Shown: positions 48,608-57,741, numbered from the stretch's first letter. The stretch: DNA of 64,000 bases from Psychrobacter aquimaris (GCF_016107525.1 NZ_JABASR010000013.1:1-64000), one strand, 5' to 3'. Notes: generated by a model not told the origin, from the letters alone. Program-made: numbers and translations.

Positions 48608-49699
48608 CTATATCCCTGAAATCACATTAATTGCTGACGTTGAAGGCAGTATGGCGCTAATAATACGATTCCAGCGCGCCAAGCCAGTGGGATCGACATA
48701 AAGAATGTCATTGGCTTGCATGTCAAAACGGCTGGCTAATGCCAAACTCGTGATGCTCTGCATATCGACATAATAAATATTGGTGTATTGATACTTTGGG
48801 TTATCCCGAACGATATATACTTTGGCTGCGTTGGCTGTATTGGAATTCAATCCATTTGACTCACCTAATACATGCGCTAGGCTCAGCCCTTGCTCAGGAA
48901 TAGCAACGGGCTCAATTTTGCCAAATTCACCCAATACATAGACTTTATTGCGGCTTTGACTATTAACATGAATAGCATCGCCGTCTTGTAAATAGATTTG
49001 ATTGGCAGACAGTCCCATTTGATTTAATGATTGGGTGCCAAGCTTGTAACTTTTGCCTTGACGATTTAGTACGATATGGTTTGAATCACCAGCTTCAGTC
49101 GTACCACCCGCCATAGAGATGGCGCCATATACTGAGATAGGCACATCTGCGATAGCAAACTCACCAGACTGCTTAACCTCACCATCCACAAAAAACTTGC
49201 TACCACGGTAGTTGATGATTTTGACCTGAGGATCTGAATATTTGAGATAGCGTTGGAGCTTACTTTGCAAAGTAGCAGTGAACTGCGGCACACTAAGACC
49301 GCTGGCTTTGATTCTTCCTATTAATGGGAACTGTATGAACCCTTGCTGATCGACAGTCAGACTAGATGTTGAGGCATTAATATCTGGGTAATTGGTCAGG
49401 ATAATATTGAGAATATCCCCTTTAGCAATGCCATAGCTGACGCGCCCAGATGTTTTTACTAAATAGGATAAATCTTGATTTAGGATGATGGCTTCTTTAA
49501 GTGGTAAGTTGGCTAAACTCAAAGGTTGAACATAAAACTGTAGACCATTTTCTGCAGTGAACACCCCTGATTCGGGTATTTTCCCAGACTGAAGTCCTGA
49601 ATTTATCGTGCAACTGCTGAGCACCAATGTCAGCAATAAGCAAGACACGCTTGTTATTAAAGATCGCTTTTGTACAGAAATGAAATATTTATAAACCAT
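48608..49699 (-). CDS. wza: Polysaccharide export outer-membrane lipoprotein Wza
   Basis: The product is 363 aa. A lipoprotein signal ends at TLVLSSC (Cys about 30). The PES domain (VSYGIAKGDILNIILTNYPD ... VDQQGFIQFPLIGRIKASGL) is followed by SLBB-type segments (FFVDGEVKQSGEFAIADV, KVYVLGEFGKIEPVAIPEQGLS) and a C-terminal amphipathic part that forms the outer-membrane helix pore. It exports the finished polymer. It is the first gene of the locus, downstream of a 590-bp AT-rich leader. Confidence 0.93.
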   Translation of the reverse strand: MVYKYFISVQKRSLITSVSCLLLTLVLSSCTINSGLQSGKIPESGVFTAENGLQFYVQPLSLANLPLKEAIILNQDLSYLVKTSGRVSYGIAKGDILNIILTNYPDINASTSSLTVDQQGFIQFPLIGRIKASGLSVPQFTATLQSKLQRYLKYSDPQVKIINYRGSKFFVDGEVKQSGEFAIADVPISVYGAISMAGGTTEAGDSNHIVLNRQGKSYKLGTQSLNQMGLSANQIYLQDGDAIHVNSQSRNKVYVLGEFGKIEPVAIPEQGLSLAHVLGESNGLNSNTANAAKVYIVRDNPKYQYTNIYYVDMQSITSLALASRFDMQANDILYVDPTGLARWNRIISAILPSTSAINVISGI

Positions 49700-50291
49700 A
49701 ACAGTTACTCATATTTATATTCGTGAATCAAATAGAAGTGCCTTGCTGCGTTCAATATATTCATAAAAAAGGATGTATTTATTGAATATACACCTAAACT
49801 ATACATAACGCAATATTTATAAACATTGATGTAAGAACAATTTTTTATTTCATCAATTTTACGTGAACCCCCTTTTATAGAAGGCTTATAGCTCATGTTA
49901 ATAAAATTAAAAATACAGACAATAATGCATCAGAAGATATATTAGAAGACATCAGAAGTGCTTCTTAGTACTTATGGACTCAAAAATAAAAATTTTGCGT
50001 GGATTTTACTGTTTAACTCATCTTAATTATATTTATAAAAATCACTGTTTTATTAACAGATAAATGTAAGTAATTATTAATAAATAAATACTTTTTTAGA
50101 ATGGCTAGATAAAATCTTATTTTAAAAACCTCGTTAAATTTACCAAACTTTTTTCTTATCATTATATAACAATAACTTGATACAGTTTGTAGGAACTGGT
50201 TTACGTGCTAAAGTCATCAAAATAGCGTAGAATAGTCAATCCAATTTTTTTACATTGAGAAATGTAAACCCACCGACTCAAGGACATGATT
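49700..50291. other. AT-rich divergent region between wza and rluB
   Basis: About 590 bp, clearly richer in A and T than the rest. It must hold the capsule promoter on the minus strand and the rluB promoter on the plus strand. A short dyad TTTACATT/AATGTAAA lies at about 50249-50268. I looked for an ops/JUMPstart core (GGCGGTAG) on the minus strand and saw none. The open frame 49705-49896 has no protein-like composition. Confidence 0.5.
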
Positions 50292-51239
50292 ATGAAAGAT
50301 GAAAAATTACAGAAAGCCCTCGCCCGTATGGGTCTTGGCTCACGCCGTCAAATGGAAGAAGTCATCAAATCAGGGCGCGTTACTGTTAATCATGGCCCAG
50401 CGACCATTGGTGATCGCGTCGAACAAGGCGATGAGATTCGCGTTGACGGTCGTCAAATTAAATATACTGCCGAAAATGAAAAGCGTCGCCGCGTATTGGC
50501 TTACTACAAGCCTGAAGGCGAAGTTTGTTCAGCTAAAGACCCTGAAGGTCGTCCAACCGTTTTTGAGCGTTTGCCAAAACTGACTCATGATCGCTGGGTG
50601 ATGGTCGGGCGCTTGGACATCAATTCAACCGGACTGTTATTGTTTACCAATGATGGTGAGATGGCGCATCGCTTGATGCATCCGTCTGGCGAAGTCACGC
50701 GCGAATACGCAGTACGTGTATTGGGTGAAGTGACGCCTGACATCGCCCGTGCATTGACTACTGGTGTTATGCTAGAAGATGGTATGGCACAGTTTGAAGA
50801 CATTAAAGAAGGCGGTGGTGAAGGCGTCAACAAGTGGTATCACGTCCAACTAAAAGAAGGCCGTAATCGCGAAGTACGTCGTTTGTTTGAGTCACAAGGT
50901 CTTAAAGTTAGCCGTCTACTACGCACACGCTATGGTACGATTGCCCTACCAAAAGAGTTGCGTACTGGTCGCTTCTTGGAACTGGACAAAAAAGACATCA
51001 ATACGTTGACAGATCTTGTGAGCTTACGTCCTCGTTATGGTACAGGTCTGCATGGTGCGGCTAAAGAAAAGCAAGAACGTATCAAAAACAAACCGCTAAA
51101 AGCGCGTCGTACTACTGACAGTCGTAGCGATAACCGCAGTGGTAGCGACAATCGTAACAGTAGCGCGAAGCCTAAAAGCAGTACTAGCCCTGCCAGCCGT
51201 GGTACGCGCAATACTCGTGACCGCAACGACAAGCGTTAA
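50292..51239 (+). CDS. rluB: 23S rRNA pseudouridine synthase RluB
   Basis: The product is 315 aa. An S4 RNA-binding domain (KLQKALARMGLGSRRQMEEVIKSGRVTVN) precedes the RsuA/RluB-type catalytic domain with the Asp in VGRLDINSTGLLLFTND. The C-terminal 70 residues are a basic, Ser/Arg/Asn-rich tail with repeated SDNR units, likely disordered. RluB makes pseudouridine 2605 in 23S rRNA. ATG at 50292 is chosen over 50286 because AAGGA at 50280-50284 is 7 bp away from it. A strong terminator follows. Confidence 0.92.
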   Translation: MKDEKLQKALARMGLGSRRQMEEVIKSGRVTVNHGPATIGDRVEQGDEIRVDGRQIKYTAENEKRRRVLAYYKPEGEVCSAKDPEGRPTVFERLPKLTHDRWVMVGRLDINSTGLLLFTNDGEMAHRLMHPSGEVTREYAVRVLGEVTPDIARALTTGVMLEDGMAQFEDIKEGGGEGVNKWYHVQLKEGRNREVRRLFESQGLKVSRLLRTRYGTIALPKELRTGRFLELDKKDINTLTDLVSLRPRYGTGLHGAAKEKQERIKNKPLKARRTTDSRSDNRSGSDNRNSSAKPKSSTSPASRGTRNTRDRNDKR

Positions 51240-51301
51240 TCGCCTGAATGTAAAATGTAGTGTGACTTTAAATCTTCAATAGGTTTAAAGTAGACCACAA
51301 A

Positions 51302-51339
51302 AAAGCTGCCAATGATGAATAATCATTGGCAGCTTTTTT
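51302..51339. terminator. Terminator after rluB
   Basis: A perfect 15-bp stem, AAAGCTGCCAATGAT and ATCATTGGCAGCTTT, with a 5-nt loop and a T-run. It lies 60 bp past rluB and can also end minus-strand transcripts from the gene at 51385. Confidence 0.93.
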
Positions 51340-51384
51340 TATAGAAATAATATAAAAAGTCGCTGTCAGCCTGACGACTTATAT

Positions 51385-51942
51385 TTAGCTATCGTGGCTA
51401 TTAATATAATTCTTCATTACTCGTAACGCCTGTAACTCCTGACTTTCCATTTGTTCTAATAATCTATCTAGACGCTGCTCAATATTATCGAATACCTGCT
51501 GTAATAACTGATTGGCTTCCACTTTTTTTTCATTGTTCACATTGCCAACGCTTATATTAATATTCGCTAGATGATGATGACTGGCAAGCATTTCGGGCAG
51601 CCGAGTGTGCAACATTTTATTCAATACAAACTGTTGCTCTGTTACTGCAGGCGTTTTGTGCTGAGCTTGTAGTGATTTTTGATATGCTTGATAGCTGGTT
51701 ACTTTTTCATCGATACGTTTTAATTGGCGCAGCTGTGGCTCTGACAAGTCTTTCAAATGCGCTTTATTCAATGCCAGCTGTTGCCAATTTATAGTAGATA
51801 ATGACAACGGTGCATCATAATCTCGATAAGTGAGTACACCTGGCGAAATACCGACTGCTTTGTGCAGCGCATGCCAGCCTTTTTTACCCAAATAAAAGGT
51901 CGTGACGGTCGTTACAATGCCAATGCCTATTAAGATACTCAT
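51385..51942 (-). CDS. Unknown protein, paralogue 1 of a three-gene family
   Basis: The product is 185 aa. One N-terminal hydrophobic helix (ILIGIGIVTTVTTFYLG) anchors it, and the rest is helical with high Gln/Leu content. Landmarks shared with the genes at 51983 and 52919 are RIDEKVTSYQ, QQFVLNKMLHTRLPEML, NQLLQQVFDNIEQRLDRLL and a terminal RVMKNYI, in the same order and spacing. No catalytic motif is visible and I do not recognise the family. AAGGG lies before the ATG. It is the third gene of the minus-strand run, 41 bp after the previous one. Confidence 0.7.
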   Translation of the reverse strand: MSILIGIGIVTTVTTFYLGKKGWHALHKAVGISPGVLTYRDYDAPLSLSTINWQQLALNKAHLKDLSEPQLRQLKRIDEKVTSYQAYQKSLQAQHKTPAVTEQQFVLNKMLHTRLPEMLASHHHLANINISVGNVNNEKKVEANQLLQQVFDNIEQRLDRLLEQMESQELQALRVMKNYINSHDS

Positions 51943-51982
51943 ATACCCTTACTCTTCATCATTTAATCAGACCACTTTGCAT

Positions 51983-52669
51983 TTACAGTTTGATATCCTC
52001 AGCACTCACACTCTTACCAGTTGCACCAGTTGGATTTTCAAGCGCTTTGATTTCTACCTTAGTATTAGCTCTACTGACACTACTAATATTGTGATCGAGC
52101 TTTTGCATATCTGTAGTAGCAGTATTATTAAAGCGTTTTTGTAGATAGCGGTTGGTCGCGAGCAGCTTTTGACCATCTTGATGGTAGGAGGCATTCAGCA
52201 AATCATCAAACTGAGTATTGATGGTACGCAATACATCTAATAGCGCTTCTTTTCCAGTCATATTAGAGTGCTTAATTTTGGTCGTGTCAGCGCGCGCGCC
52301 ATCCCCCACATCTAAGTCATGCAAGCGGCGATAGTCAGCCACAGCAAGTGGCACATGTCTGTCCATTAAATTTTGAATCATGATATATGTTTCATTGACC
52401 GTATCTTTATCGTCTATCTTGCCATCATTATTAGTATCGCCATAAATGACCCGCAGCTTCTCCCCTTTTTCATTGATTTGGTCGAGTGCTGTTTTAACCT
52501 CAACGGGCAAGCTTTTTTCGGGGATATAACCCAATTGCGGCATCGCTTTGTACTCAAGCATTTTAGGCGCAGTCATTTTTTTGATACCACGATATCCCAG
52601 ATATAACCCAGCGACTGGTAACACCCCATATAAAATAAACATGACAAACATCGCAGTAACTTGAGTCAT
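51983..52669 (-). CDS. Unknown membrane-anchored protein with an EF-hand loop, paralogue 2
   Basis: The product is 228 aa. An N-terminal hydrophobic helix (AMFVMFILYGVLPVAGLYLGY) is followed by the family core: ALDQINEKGEKLR, ETYIMIQNLMDRHVPLA, EALLDVLRTINTQFDDLL and LLATNRYLQKRF. Between the first two landmarks lies DTNNDGKIDDKD (residues 78-89), a canonical 12-residue EF-hand calcium loop with ligands at 1, 3, 5, 12 and Gly at 6. The other two paralogues lack it. The C-terminal 50 residues are polar. AGGA precedes the ATG. Function unknown. Confidence 0.72.
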   Translation of the reverse strand: MTQVTAMFVMFILYGVLPVAGLYLGYRGIKKMTAPKMLEYKAMPQLGYIPEKSLPVEVKTALDQINEKGEKLRVIYGDTNNDGKIDDKDTVNETYIMIQNLMDRHVPLAVADYRRLHDLDVGDGARADTTKIKHSNMTGKEALLDVLRTINTQFDDLLNASYHQDGQKLLATNRYLQKRFNNTATTDMQKLDHNISSVSRANTKVEIKALENPTGATGKSVSAEDIKL

Positions 52670-52847
52670 TAGAGTATCCTAATTGTTGAATAAAATGGCT
52701 TAGCTAAATTGCTTGGTAAACTTCTTATTATTTTAAATAGCTTATTATTCTAAATAAGATAGATAGTTATCATTAAACAAAAAAATAAGGCTCTATTAAA
52801 GCCCTATATTGTTATGCATTGCGTCGCTTATGTTCAAGCCGTGTTAG

Positions 52848-52870
52848 GGCGTGTCCTCAATTCAATCACA
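52848..52870 (+). mobile_element. Solo end of the miniature inverted-repeat element (copy E)
   Basis: GGCGTGTCCTCAATTCAAT is identical to the outer end of copies C and D and follows TTAG (52844-52847), a YTAR sequence. The similarity stops after about 22 bp. I infer a remnant left by deletion. Confidence 0.7.
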
Positions 52871-52918
52871 GCACTGACTTATGTTATTTTGATGATGATA
52901 ATTAATAGTCATTAACCA

Positions 52919-53671
52919 TTAACTTTTTGTACGGCTTTTGACATAACGGTGCGTTGAAGCCAAACGATTCATCACCGTTTGATGCAGCTCATCTAGCAAC
53001 TCATCAAGCTCATAATCAATCTCTAAAAACAAATCCGTCAGCATGTCACCTGCCGTCATTTTTCCTTGCACCATATTGTTTTTGGTGCGGTGCGGACTAA
53101 AGCGCTGTAATTGCTCATAATGATGTAGCGCTTCTGGGATGCTCTCTGACACCAGCTTATCGATGACAAATTGGCGTTCATTATGTTGCTGTTGTTGCTG
53201 CTCATTGAGCTCACTGCTCCACTCACGATAGCGTTTTAACTTACCATTGATACGGTCTAGTATCGCAACCGCCTCGATGGGCATGGCGTTTAGGGTGGCT
53301 TCATCGACCACATCAACAAGCTCAGTCATAATCGGGCAGCGTCCATGTTTGAGATACCACAAGGTATCGGGGTCAAAAGGCGGTCTATTGGTCGGGCGCA
53401 TCTGAGCGCGATTGGACAGATAGCGATCAGTCAATGGCGTCGGCGTTCTGATATCACTCACTTGTGCTAAAGCATCACAAATACGACCTGCACGCTCAGG
53501 AGGCGTCAGCACAGAACGCTGATTGACAGTTTGATCGTTCTCATCATTGTTATCAGTCACCTTTATATCTTGACTGATAGCCGTTTCCTGAGCATTTTTG
53601 GCTGCGAGCGTTGGCAGGTCATTTTGAGCTTGCCCAAATGACTTTAGCATTCTTGTCAGACTTACCACCAT
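52919..53671 (-). CDS. Unknown protein, paralogue 3 of the three-gene family
   Basis: The product is 250 aa. It has no transmembrane helix but a 110-residue polar N-terminal extension (Asp/Asn-rich at 38-50, then TPPERAGRICDALAQVSD). The shared core follows: AILDRINGKLKRYREW, ERQFVIDKLVSESIPEAL, DMLTDLFLEIDYELDELL and LASTHRYVKSR. A Gln run (EQQQQQHNE) sits in the middle. AAGGTAGG precedes the ATG. It is first in the minus-strand run and is separated from the second gene by 249 bp that hold the solo element end. Function unknown. Confidence 0.7.
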   Translation of the reverse strand: MVVSLTRMLKSFGQAQNDLPTLAAKNAQETAISQDIKVTDNNDENDQTVNQRSVLTPPERAGRICDALAQVSDIRTPTPLTDRYLSNRAQMRPTNRPPFDPDTLWYLKHGRCPIMTELVDVVDEATLNAMPIEAVAILDRINGKLKRYREWSSELNEQQQQQHNERQFVIDKLVSESIPEALHHYEQLQRFSPHRTKNNMVQGKMTAGDMLTDLFLEIDYELDELLDELHQTVMNRLASTHRYVKSRTKS

Positions 53672-53817
53672 GACCTACCTTGCCCCTCGTGCCGTGCACG
53701 CTTATTGCGCTCGTATTGCATAGATTTATCCAATAGCGTATCTTAACAGCTTTTTACCGCGCTGCCAGTAAGCAAAATGTCAACACCTCTCATCCGCCCC
53801 ATGCTAAGCACACTATT

Positions 53818-54420
53818 ATGAATGCGACCGACTACACCTCTGGATTCTTACTTGGGCTATCGCTCATCATCGCGATTGGCTCACAAAACGCCTTTGTACT
53901 CAAACAAGGGCTCAAACGTGAGCACATATTTTTTGTCTGCTTATTTTGCGCGGTCAGTGATGCACTTTTAATCTCTGCTGGCGTTGGCGGTTTTGGCGCA
54001 GTCACGGCGCAATACCCACAAGTGGTCAATATCGCAAAATTCGCTGGCGTCGTATTCTTGCTAGGCTATGGATTGCAAAGCTTATATGCCAGTGTACGTG
54101 TCACACATGCACTCACCGTCGAGGGACAGGTCGTCACCAGCTTAAAAAAAGCCCTATTATTATGTTTTGGCTTTACATGGCTTAATCCACACGTCTACTT
54201 AGATACATTGGTACTCGTTGGTATGGTTTCAACGGGTGCTAGCAGTAAGCTGGCATTTGCAGTCGGTGCCATCAATGCCTCATTCTTTTTCTTTTTTGCA
54301 TTGGGTTATGGGGCGCGATTGCTTAGACCATTATTTGCCAAACCAAAAGCGTGGAATATACTCGATGCTTTGGTAGGGATACTTATGTTGTATTTGGCGT
54401 GGCACTTATATAGTAGTTAG
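53818..54420 (+). CDS. LysE/ArgO-family amino-acid exporter
   Basis: The product is 200 aa with five or six transmembrane helices. The opening GFLLGLSLIIAIGSQNAFVLKQGL is the family signature, and FTWLNPHVYLDTLVLVG carries the conserved NPH..D. LysE/ArgO proteins export lysine or arginine at the inner membrane. The closest match by eye is ArgO/LysE proper, not the RhtB branch, but the substrate is inferred. No lysG/argP-type regulator adjoins it. Confidence 0.88.
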   Translation: MNATDYTSGFLLGLSLIIAIGSQNAFVLKQGLKREHIFFVCLFCAVSDALLISAGVGGFGAVTAQYPQVVNIAKFAGVVFLLGYGLQSLYASVRVTHALTVEGQVVTSLKKALLLCFGFTWLNPHVYLDTLVLVGMVSTGASSKLAFAVGAINASFFFFFALGYGARLLRPLFAKPKAWNILDALVGILMLYLAWHLYSS

Positions 54421-54624
54421 TATTGCTTTGGTATTTTATATTCATGCACCAAAATCGTTCGTCAGTGGTTTTATAGCACCAAGTTAGAACTTATTATAAG
54501 GGTAGAATAAAGATTTTTTGAATATGGTGCGTAAATGAGCGCTTTTTTTGGATTGGTATAGAACTTGCCTTAATCAAAAAGCAGTTATGAAATTGTTGCT
54601 TTTAAAAAATTAAGGATATGATTT

Positions 54625-55845
54625 ATGTTGAAAAGAACGGCTTTATCTCTACTTATTTTAAGCACGTTTACTTTATCGTTTGCCAATGCAGAAAACTTCC
54701 AAGTGCTAAAGGAAATAACAAATAAGCCCACGCAACTAAAAGAGGGCAAATACCAAGGTAACTATTATGTGCCTTCCACCCTACAAACCATCAGCTGGGG
54801 CTATTTACCTAATAGAGACGCCAAGCCTGTTTTGAGCGTACCATCTGGCAGTCGTGTTACCTTCGATACGGTTTCTCATGAGGGGTTACTCGAAGATCAA
54901 GGACGTGATGCAGAAAAATACTTTAAGTCAAAAGGCGTCAAAGCTGACTATGTTTTGGATGAAGCAAAAAAGATTACAGGCTCCAGCTTAGAGCATGATT
55001 TTCATAAAGACGGACCACATATTGTGACAGGGCCGCTTGAAATACAAGGCGCCATGCCAGGTGATATTTTAAAAGTAGAAGTTATTAAAATTGAACCTCG
55101 TGTGCCCTATGGTGTTATCTCTAATCGCCATGGTAAAGGGACATTGGTTGGAGAGTTTCCAAAAAAATCACAGCAAAAAAATGCCTCTAAAGATCATCCC
55201 GAACGCTTTGGTAATGTCTCTGTTTTTACGCCTATAGAAAAAAATGCTAACGGTGACTATGAAGGTATTATCAAGACAGAATCTGGTAAGTCTATTCGCT
55301 TTCCACTCAATCCATTCATGGGCCTGATGGGTGTGGCGTCCAATACTTCAGAACTGGTACATTCTGTTCCTCCTGCAATACACGGCGGTAATATGGACAT
55401 CAATGATTTAGGCGATGGTTCAACGGTATATTATCCTGTGCAAGTTCCTGGCGCACTCTTCTATACAGGCGACAGTCATTTTGCTCAAGGAGATGGCGAA
55501 GTCGCACTCACCGCACTCGAAGCCTCAGCCCGTGCTACCTTTAAGTTTACATTACTAAAAGCTGGTAAAGATAAAATACCTGGTAAGACATTGTCACAAC
55601 CACTGGGTGAAAATGCTGAATTTTGGATTACGCCGGGTTTAGATGAAGACTTGGATGAAGCCATGAAAAAATCGACTCGTGAAGCCATTGGTTTTTTAAA
55701 TAGAGAGTATGGTATTGATGAAGCGTTGGCTTATGCTTATTTAAGTGCGGCGACCGACTTTGAGGTGTCACAAGTCGTCGATAAAACGAAAGGCATCCAC
55801 GCAAAAATTCGTAAAGCGGACTTTAAAGAGTTTAGTGAAGAATAA
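54625..55845 (+). CDS. Secreted acetamidase/formamidase family protein
   Basis: The product is 406 aa. A clear signal peptide (LKRTALSLLILSTFTLSFANA) precedes a complete acetamidase/formamidase domain: GPHIVTGPLEIQGAMPGDILKVEV, SVPPAIHGGNMDIND and GALFYTGDSHFAQGDGEVALTALE, with the His, Asp and Glu residues that build the metal site. Known enzymes hydrolyse formamide or acetamide to ammonia and the acid and are usually cytoplasmic, so periplasmic location is unusual. AAGGA lies 9 bp before the ATG. It is monocistronic. Confidence 0.85.
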   Translation: MLKRTALSLLILSTFTLSFANAENFQVLKEITNKPTQLKEGKYQGNYYVPSTLQTISWGYLPNRDAKPVLSVPSGSRVTFDTVSHEGLLEDQGRDAEKYFKSKGVKADYVLDEAKKITGSSLEHDFHKDGPHIVTGPLEIQGAMPGDILKVEVIKIEPRVPYGVISNRHGKGTLVGEFPKKSQQKNASKDHPERFGNVSVFTPIEKNANGDYEGIIKTESGKSIRFPLNPFMGLMGVASNTSELVHSVPPAIHGGNMDINDLGDGSTVYYPVQVPGALFYTGDSHFAQGDGEVALTALEASARATFKFTLLKAGKDKIPGKTLSQPLGENAEFWITPGLDEDLDEAMKKSTREAIGFLNREYGIDEALAYAYLSAATDFEVSQVVDKTKGIHAKIRKADFKEFSEE

Positions 55846-55875
55846 GTAAAACAAGCGTCTCTCATACGACAATAG

Positions 55876-55923
55876 CAAGCACTTAACGCAGGTAGATTAT
55901 CTGGAGGCTAAGTGCTTGTTTTT
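55876..55923 (+). terminator. Terminator after the acetamidase gene
   Basis: CAAGCACTTA and TAAGTGCTTG pair across a 23-nt loop, followed by five T. It lies 30 bp past the stop and touches the stop codon of the convergent marC gene. Confidence 0.65.
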
Positions 55924-56563
55924 ACACTAAATCAGGAAACAAAGTGCGTAAGCCATTAACGATAATTTCGATAGAAACTGCCGCCAATAACATTCCCATA
56001 ATTCGGCTCATGATATTTAGCCCAGTATCACCTAACAAACGACTGATACGACCTGCCGCCATCAATGCTAGGTAACAAAACAAACTGATAAATAAACCAG
56101 CAATCAATATGGCTGATACCTGCAAAATACCAGAGACTTGTGAAGAATAAATAATCACCGTCGAGATACCACCCGGTCCAATCATCATTGGAATAGCGAT
56201 TGGCACAACTGCTGCTGCCATGGTAGGCGGCGCGTCTTGTACATGGTCAACATCGAAGTTTTCTTGATCAGGCTTCACGGGATTACCGTCGCCATTCATC
56301 ATATTAAGAGCAATCAAAAACACCAAGATACCACCTGCCAGCTGAAACGAGCCGATAGAAATACCAAGTGCTTTTAGTAATGTCTCGCCTGCTACCGTAA
56401 AGAAACTAATCGTAATAAAAATCGTCAAACAAGCAACACGCGCCACTTTGCGTCGATTATTCATCGAATAACCACGGGTCAAATCCAAAAATAACGTCAA
56501 AGCGCTAAAGGGATTAATCAGTACCATAAAGGCTAAGATTATCTTGATGATTTCAGTATTCAC
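55922..56563 (-). CDS. MarC-family integral membrane protein
   Basis: The product is 213 aa with six hydrophobic helices. NPFSALTLFLDLTRGYS, the central GGILVFLIALNMMNGD and the VPIAIPMMIGPGGISTVI segment are typical of the MarC/YchE family. The role of the family is unknown; the old link to multidrug resistance was withdrawn. A GTG start at 56563 is used because no earlier ATG fits; the Shine-Dalgarno is weak. It is convergent with the acetamidase gene. Confidence 0.88.
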   Translation of the reverse strand: MNTEIIKIILAFMVLINPFSALTLFLDLTRGYSMNNRRKVARVACLTIFITISFFTVAGETLLKALGISIGSFQLAGGILVFLIALNMMNGDGNPVKPDQENFDVDHVQDAPPTMAAAVVPIAIPMMIGPGGISTVIIYSSQVSGILQVSAILIAGLFISLFCYLALMAAGRISRLLGDTGLNIMSRIMGMLLAAVSIEIIVNGLRTLFPDLV

Positions 56564-56815
56564 TGAGCGCTCGCTTGTCTATTAGTCAAATCGGGCAAAA
56601 AGATAAGGTCATCGTGCAAGTACAACGATGACCCAATAGTTGGTTGAAAATGTCATTGTATCATAGGCAGATAAGCTAATTAAATCATTAACTTTGCTTA
56701 ACTTTCTGACAGCAGACTATCTATAAAAACAGATACTTAACATTGACCAGTCAACCGTCATTTGGCGGGTAGATAAGCTGATGAAGACTAACGGTTAAAA
56801 AAGGGATGTTGAACA

Positions 56816-57676
56816 TTATGCACTGAAATCAAGACCGATATCTAATGCCGTGGTACTGTGCGTCAAATAACCCATAGCAATAAAATCTACACCCGTTTTT
56901 GCCGCTGCTTGCACCGTTTCAGGGGTAATACCGCCTGAAGCTTCTGTTCTCGCGCGGCCTTTACACATCGCTACTGCCTGCGCTAGCATTTCAGGGGACA
57001 TATTATCTAATAGCACCAAGCTCACGCCAGCGTCTAATGCCTGCTCTAGTTGCGCTAAAGTATCGACTTCTACTTCGATGGGAATTAAATGCCCAGCGAA
57101 GTTTTGCGCTTGTCTAATCGCAGTCTTGATATCACCCGCGATGGCAATATGATTGTCTTTGATTAAAATAGCATCATCCAGTCCCAAACGATGGTTGCGC
57201 CCGCCGCCGCAGCGTACCGCGTACTTTTGTACAATGCGCAAGCCTGGAATGGTTTTACGTGTACAAGTAATTTGCGCAGCATACTCTGCCACACTATCTA
57301 CAATTTTTCTCGTATCTGTCGCAATGCCACTCAGGTGAGTCATGAAATTGAGCGCGGTACGTTCTGCTGTCAGTAAATGGCGGGCATTACCACGGACGGT
57401 GGCCAAAACTGTACCCGCGTCAACCCATTCACCATCAGCAACTTGAGCCACAAACTCAATCTGAGGATCAACCAGAGCAAACGATAAACGTGCCAAATCC
57501 ATACCACATATCACGCCTGCTTGACGCGCTTTAATCTCTAGCTTCGCTTGTATATCGGCTGGAATGGTGGCTTGTGATGTGACATCCCCGCGTCTGCCCA
57601 AATCCTCAGTTAGCGCAGCTTCAACCAAAGGTCTAAGCAATACGTCATCCAATGCTGGTTCTTTTTTAGCTGTCAT
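56816..57676 (-). CDS. nadC: Nicotinate-nucleotide pyrophosphorylase NadC
   Basis: The product is 286 aa. Key segments are TEDLGRRGDVTSQATIP, the substrate-binding CTRKTIPGLRIVQKYAVRCGGGRNHRLGLDDAILIKDNHI, IEVEVDTLAQ and the barrel end ASGGITPETV...GVDFIAMGYLTHS. It converts quinolinate and PRPP to nicotinate mononucleotide in NAD synthesis. AAGGG precedes the ATG. A near-palindrome identical in one half to the one at nadA lies 45 bp upstream, pointing to control by the neighbouring NrtR-like protein. Confidence 0.97.
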   Translation of the reverse strand: MTAKKEPALDDVLLRPLVEAALTEDLGRRGDVTSQATIPADIQAKLEIKARQAGVICGMDLARLSFALVDPQIEFVAQVADGEWVDAGTVLATVRGNARHLLTAERTALNFMTHLSGIATDTRKIVDSVAEYAAQITCTRKTIPGLRIVQKYAVRCGGGRNHRLGLDDAILIKDNHIAIAGDIKTAIRQAQNFAGHLIPIEVEVDTLAQLEQALDAGVSLVLLDNMSPEMLAQAVAMCKGRARTEASGGITPETVQAAAKTGVDFIAMGYLTHSTTALDIGLDFSA

Positions 57677-57701
57677 CTCTAACCCTTATATAAACGTGAC
57701 G

Positions 57702-57741
57702 TTGATATCCGCTTATGCAATTAAACTCAAAATGAGCATAA
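57702..57741 (-). promoter_or_regulatory. Putative nadC promoter with NrtR-type operator
   Basis: The palindrome at 57721-57741 reads TTAAACTCA-AAA-TGAGCATAA: one half is identical to the nadA site and the other half matches at 6 of 9 positions. On the minus strand TTGAGT (57730-57725) and TATCAA (57707-57702) are spaced by 17 bp and could be -35 and -10, so the operator would cover the -35. Promoter assignment is inference. Confidence 0.55.

Noticed and set aside
49705..49896. Short open frame upstream of wza on the minus strand
   Set aside because: No ribosome site, odd composition, and it lies in an AT-rich promoter region where chance frames are common.
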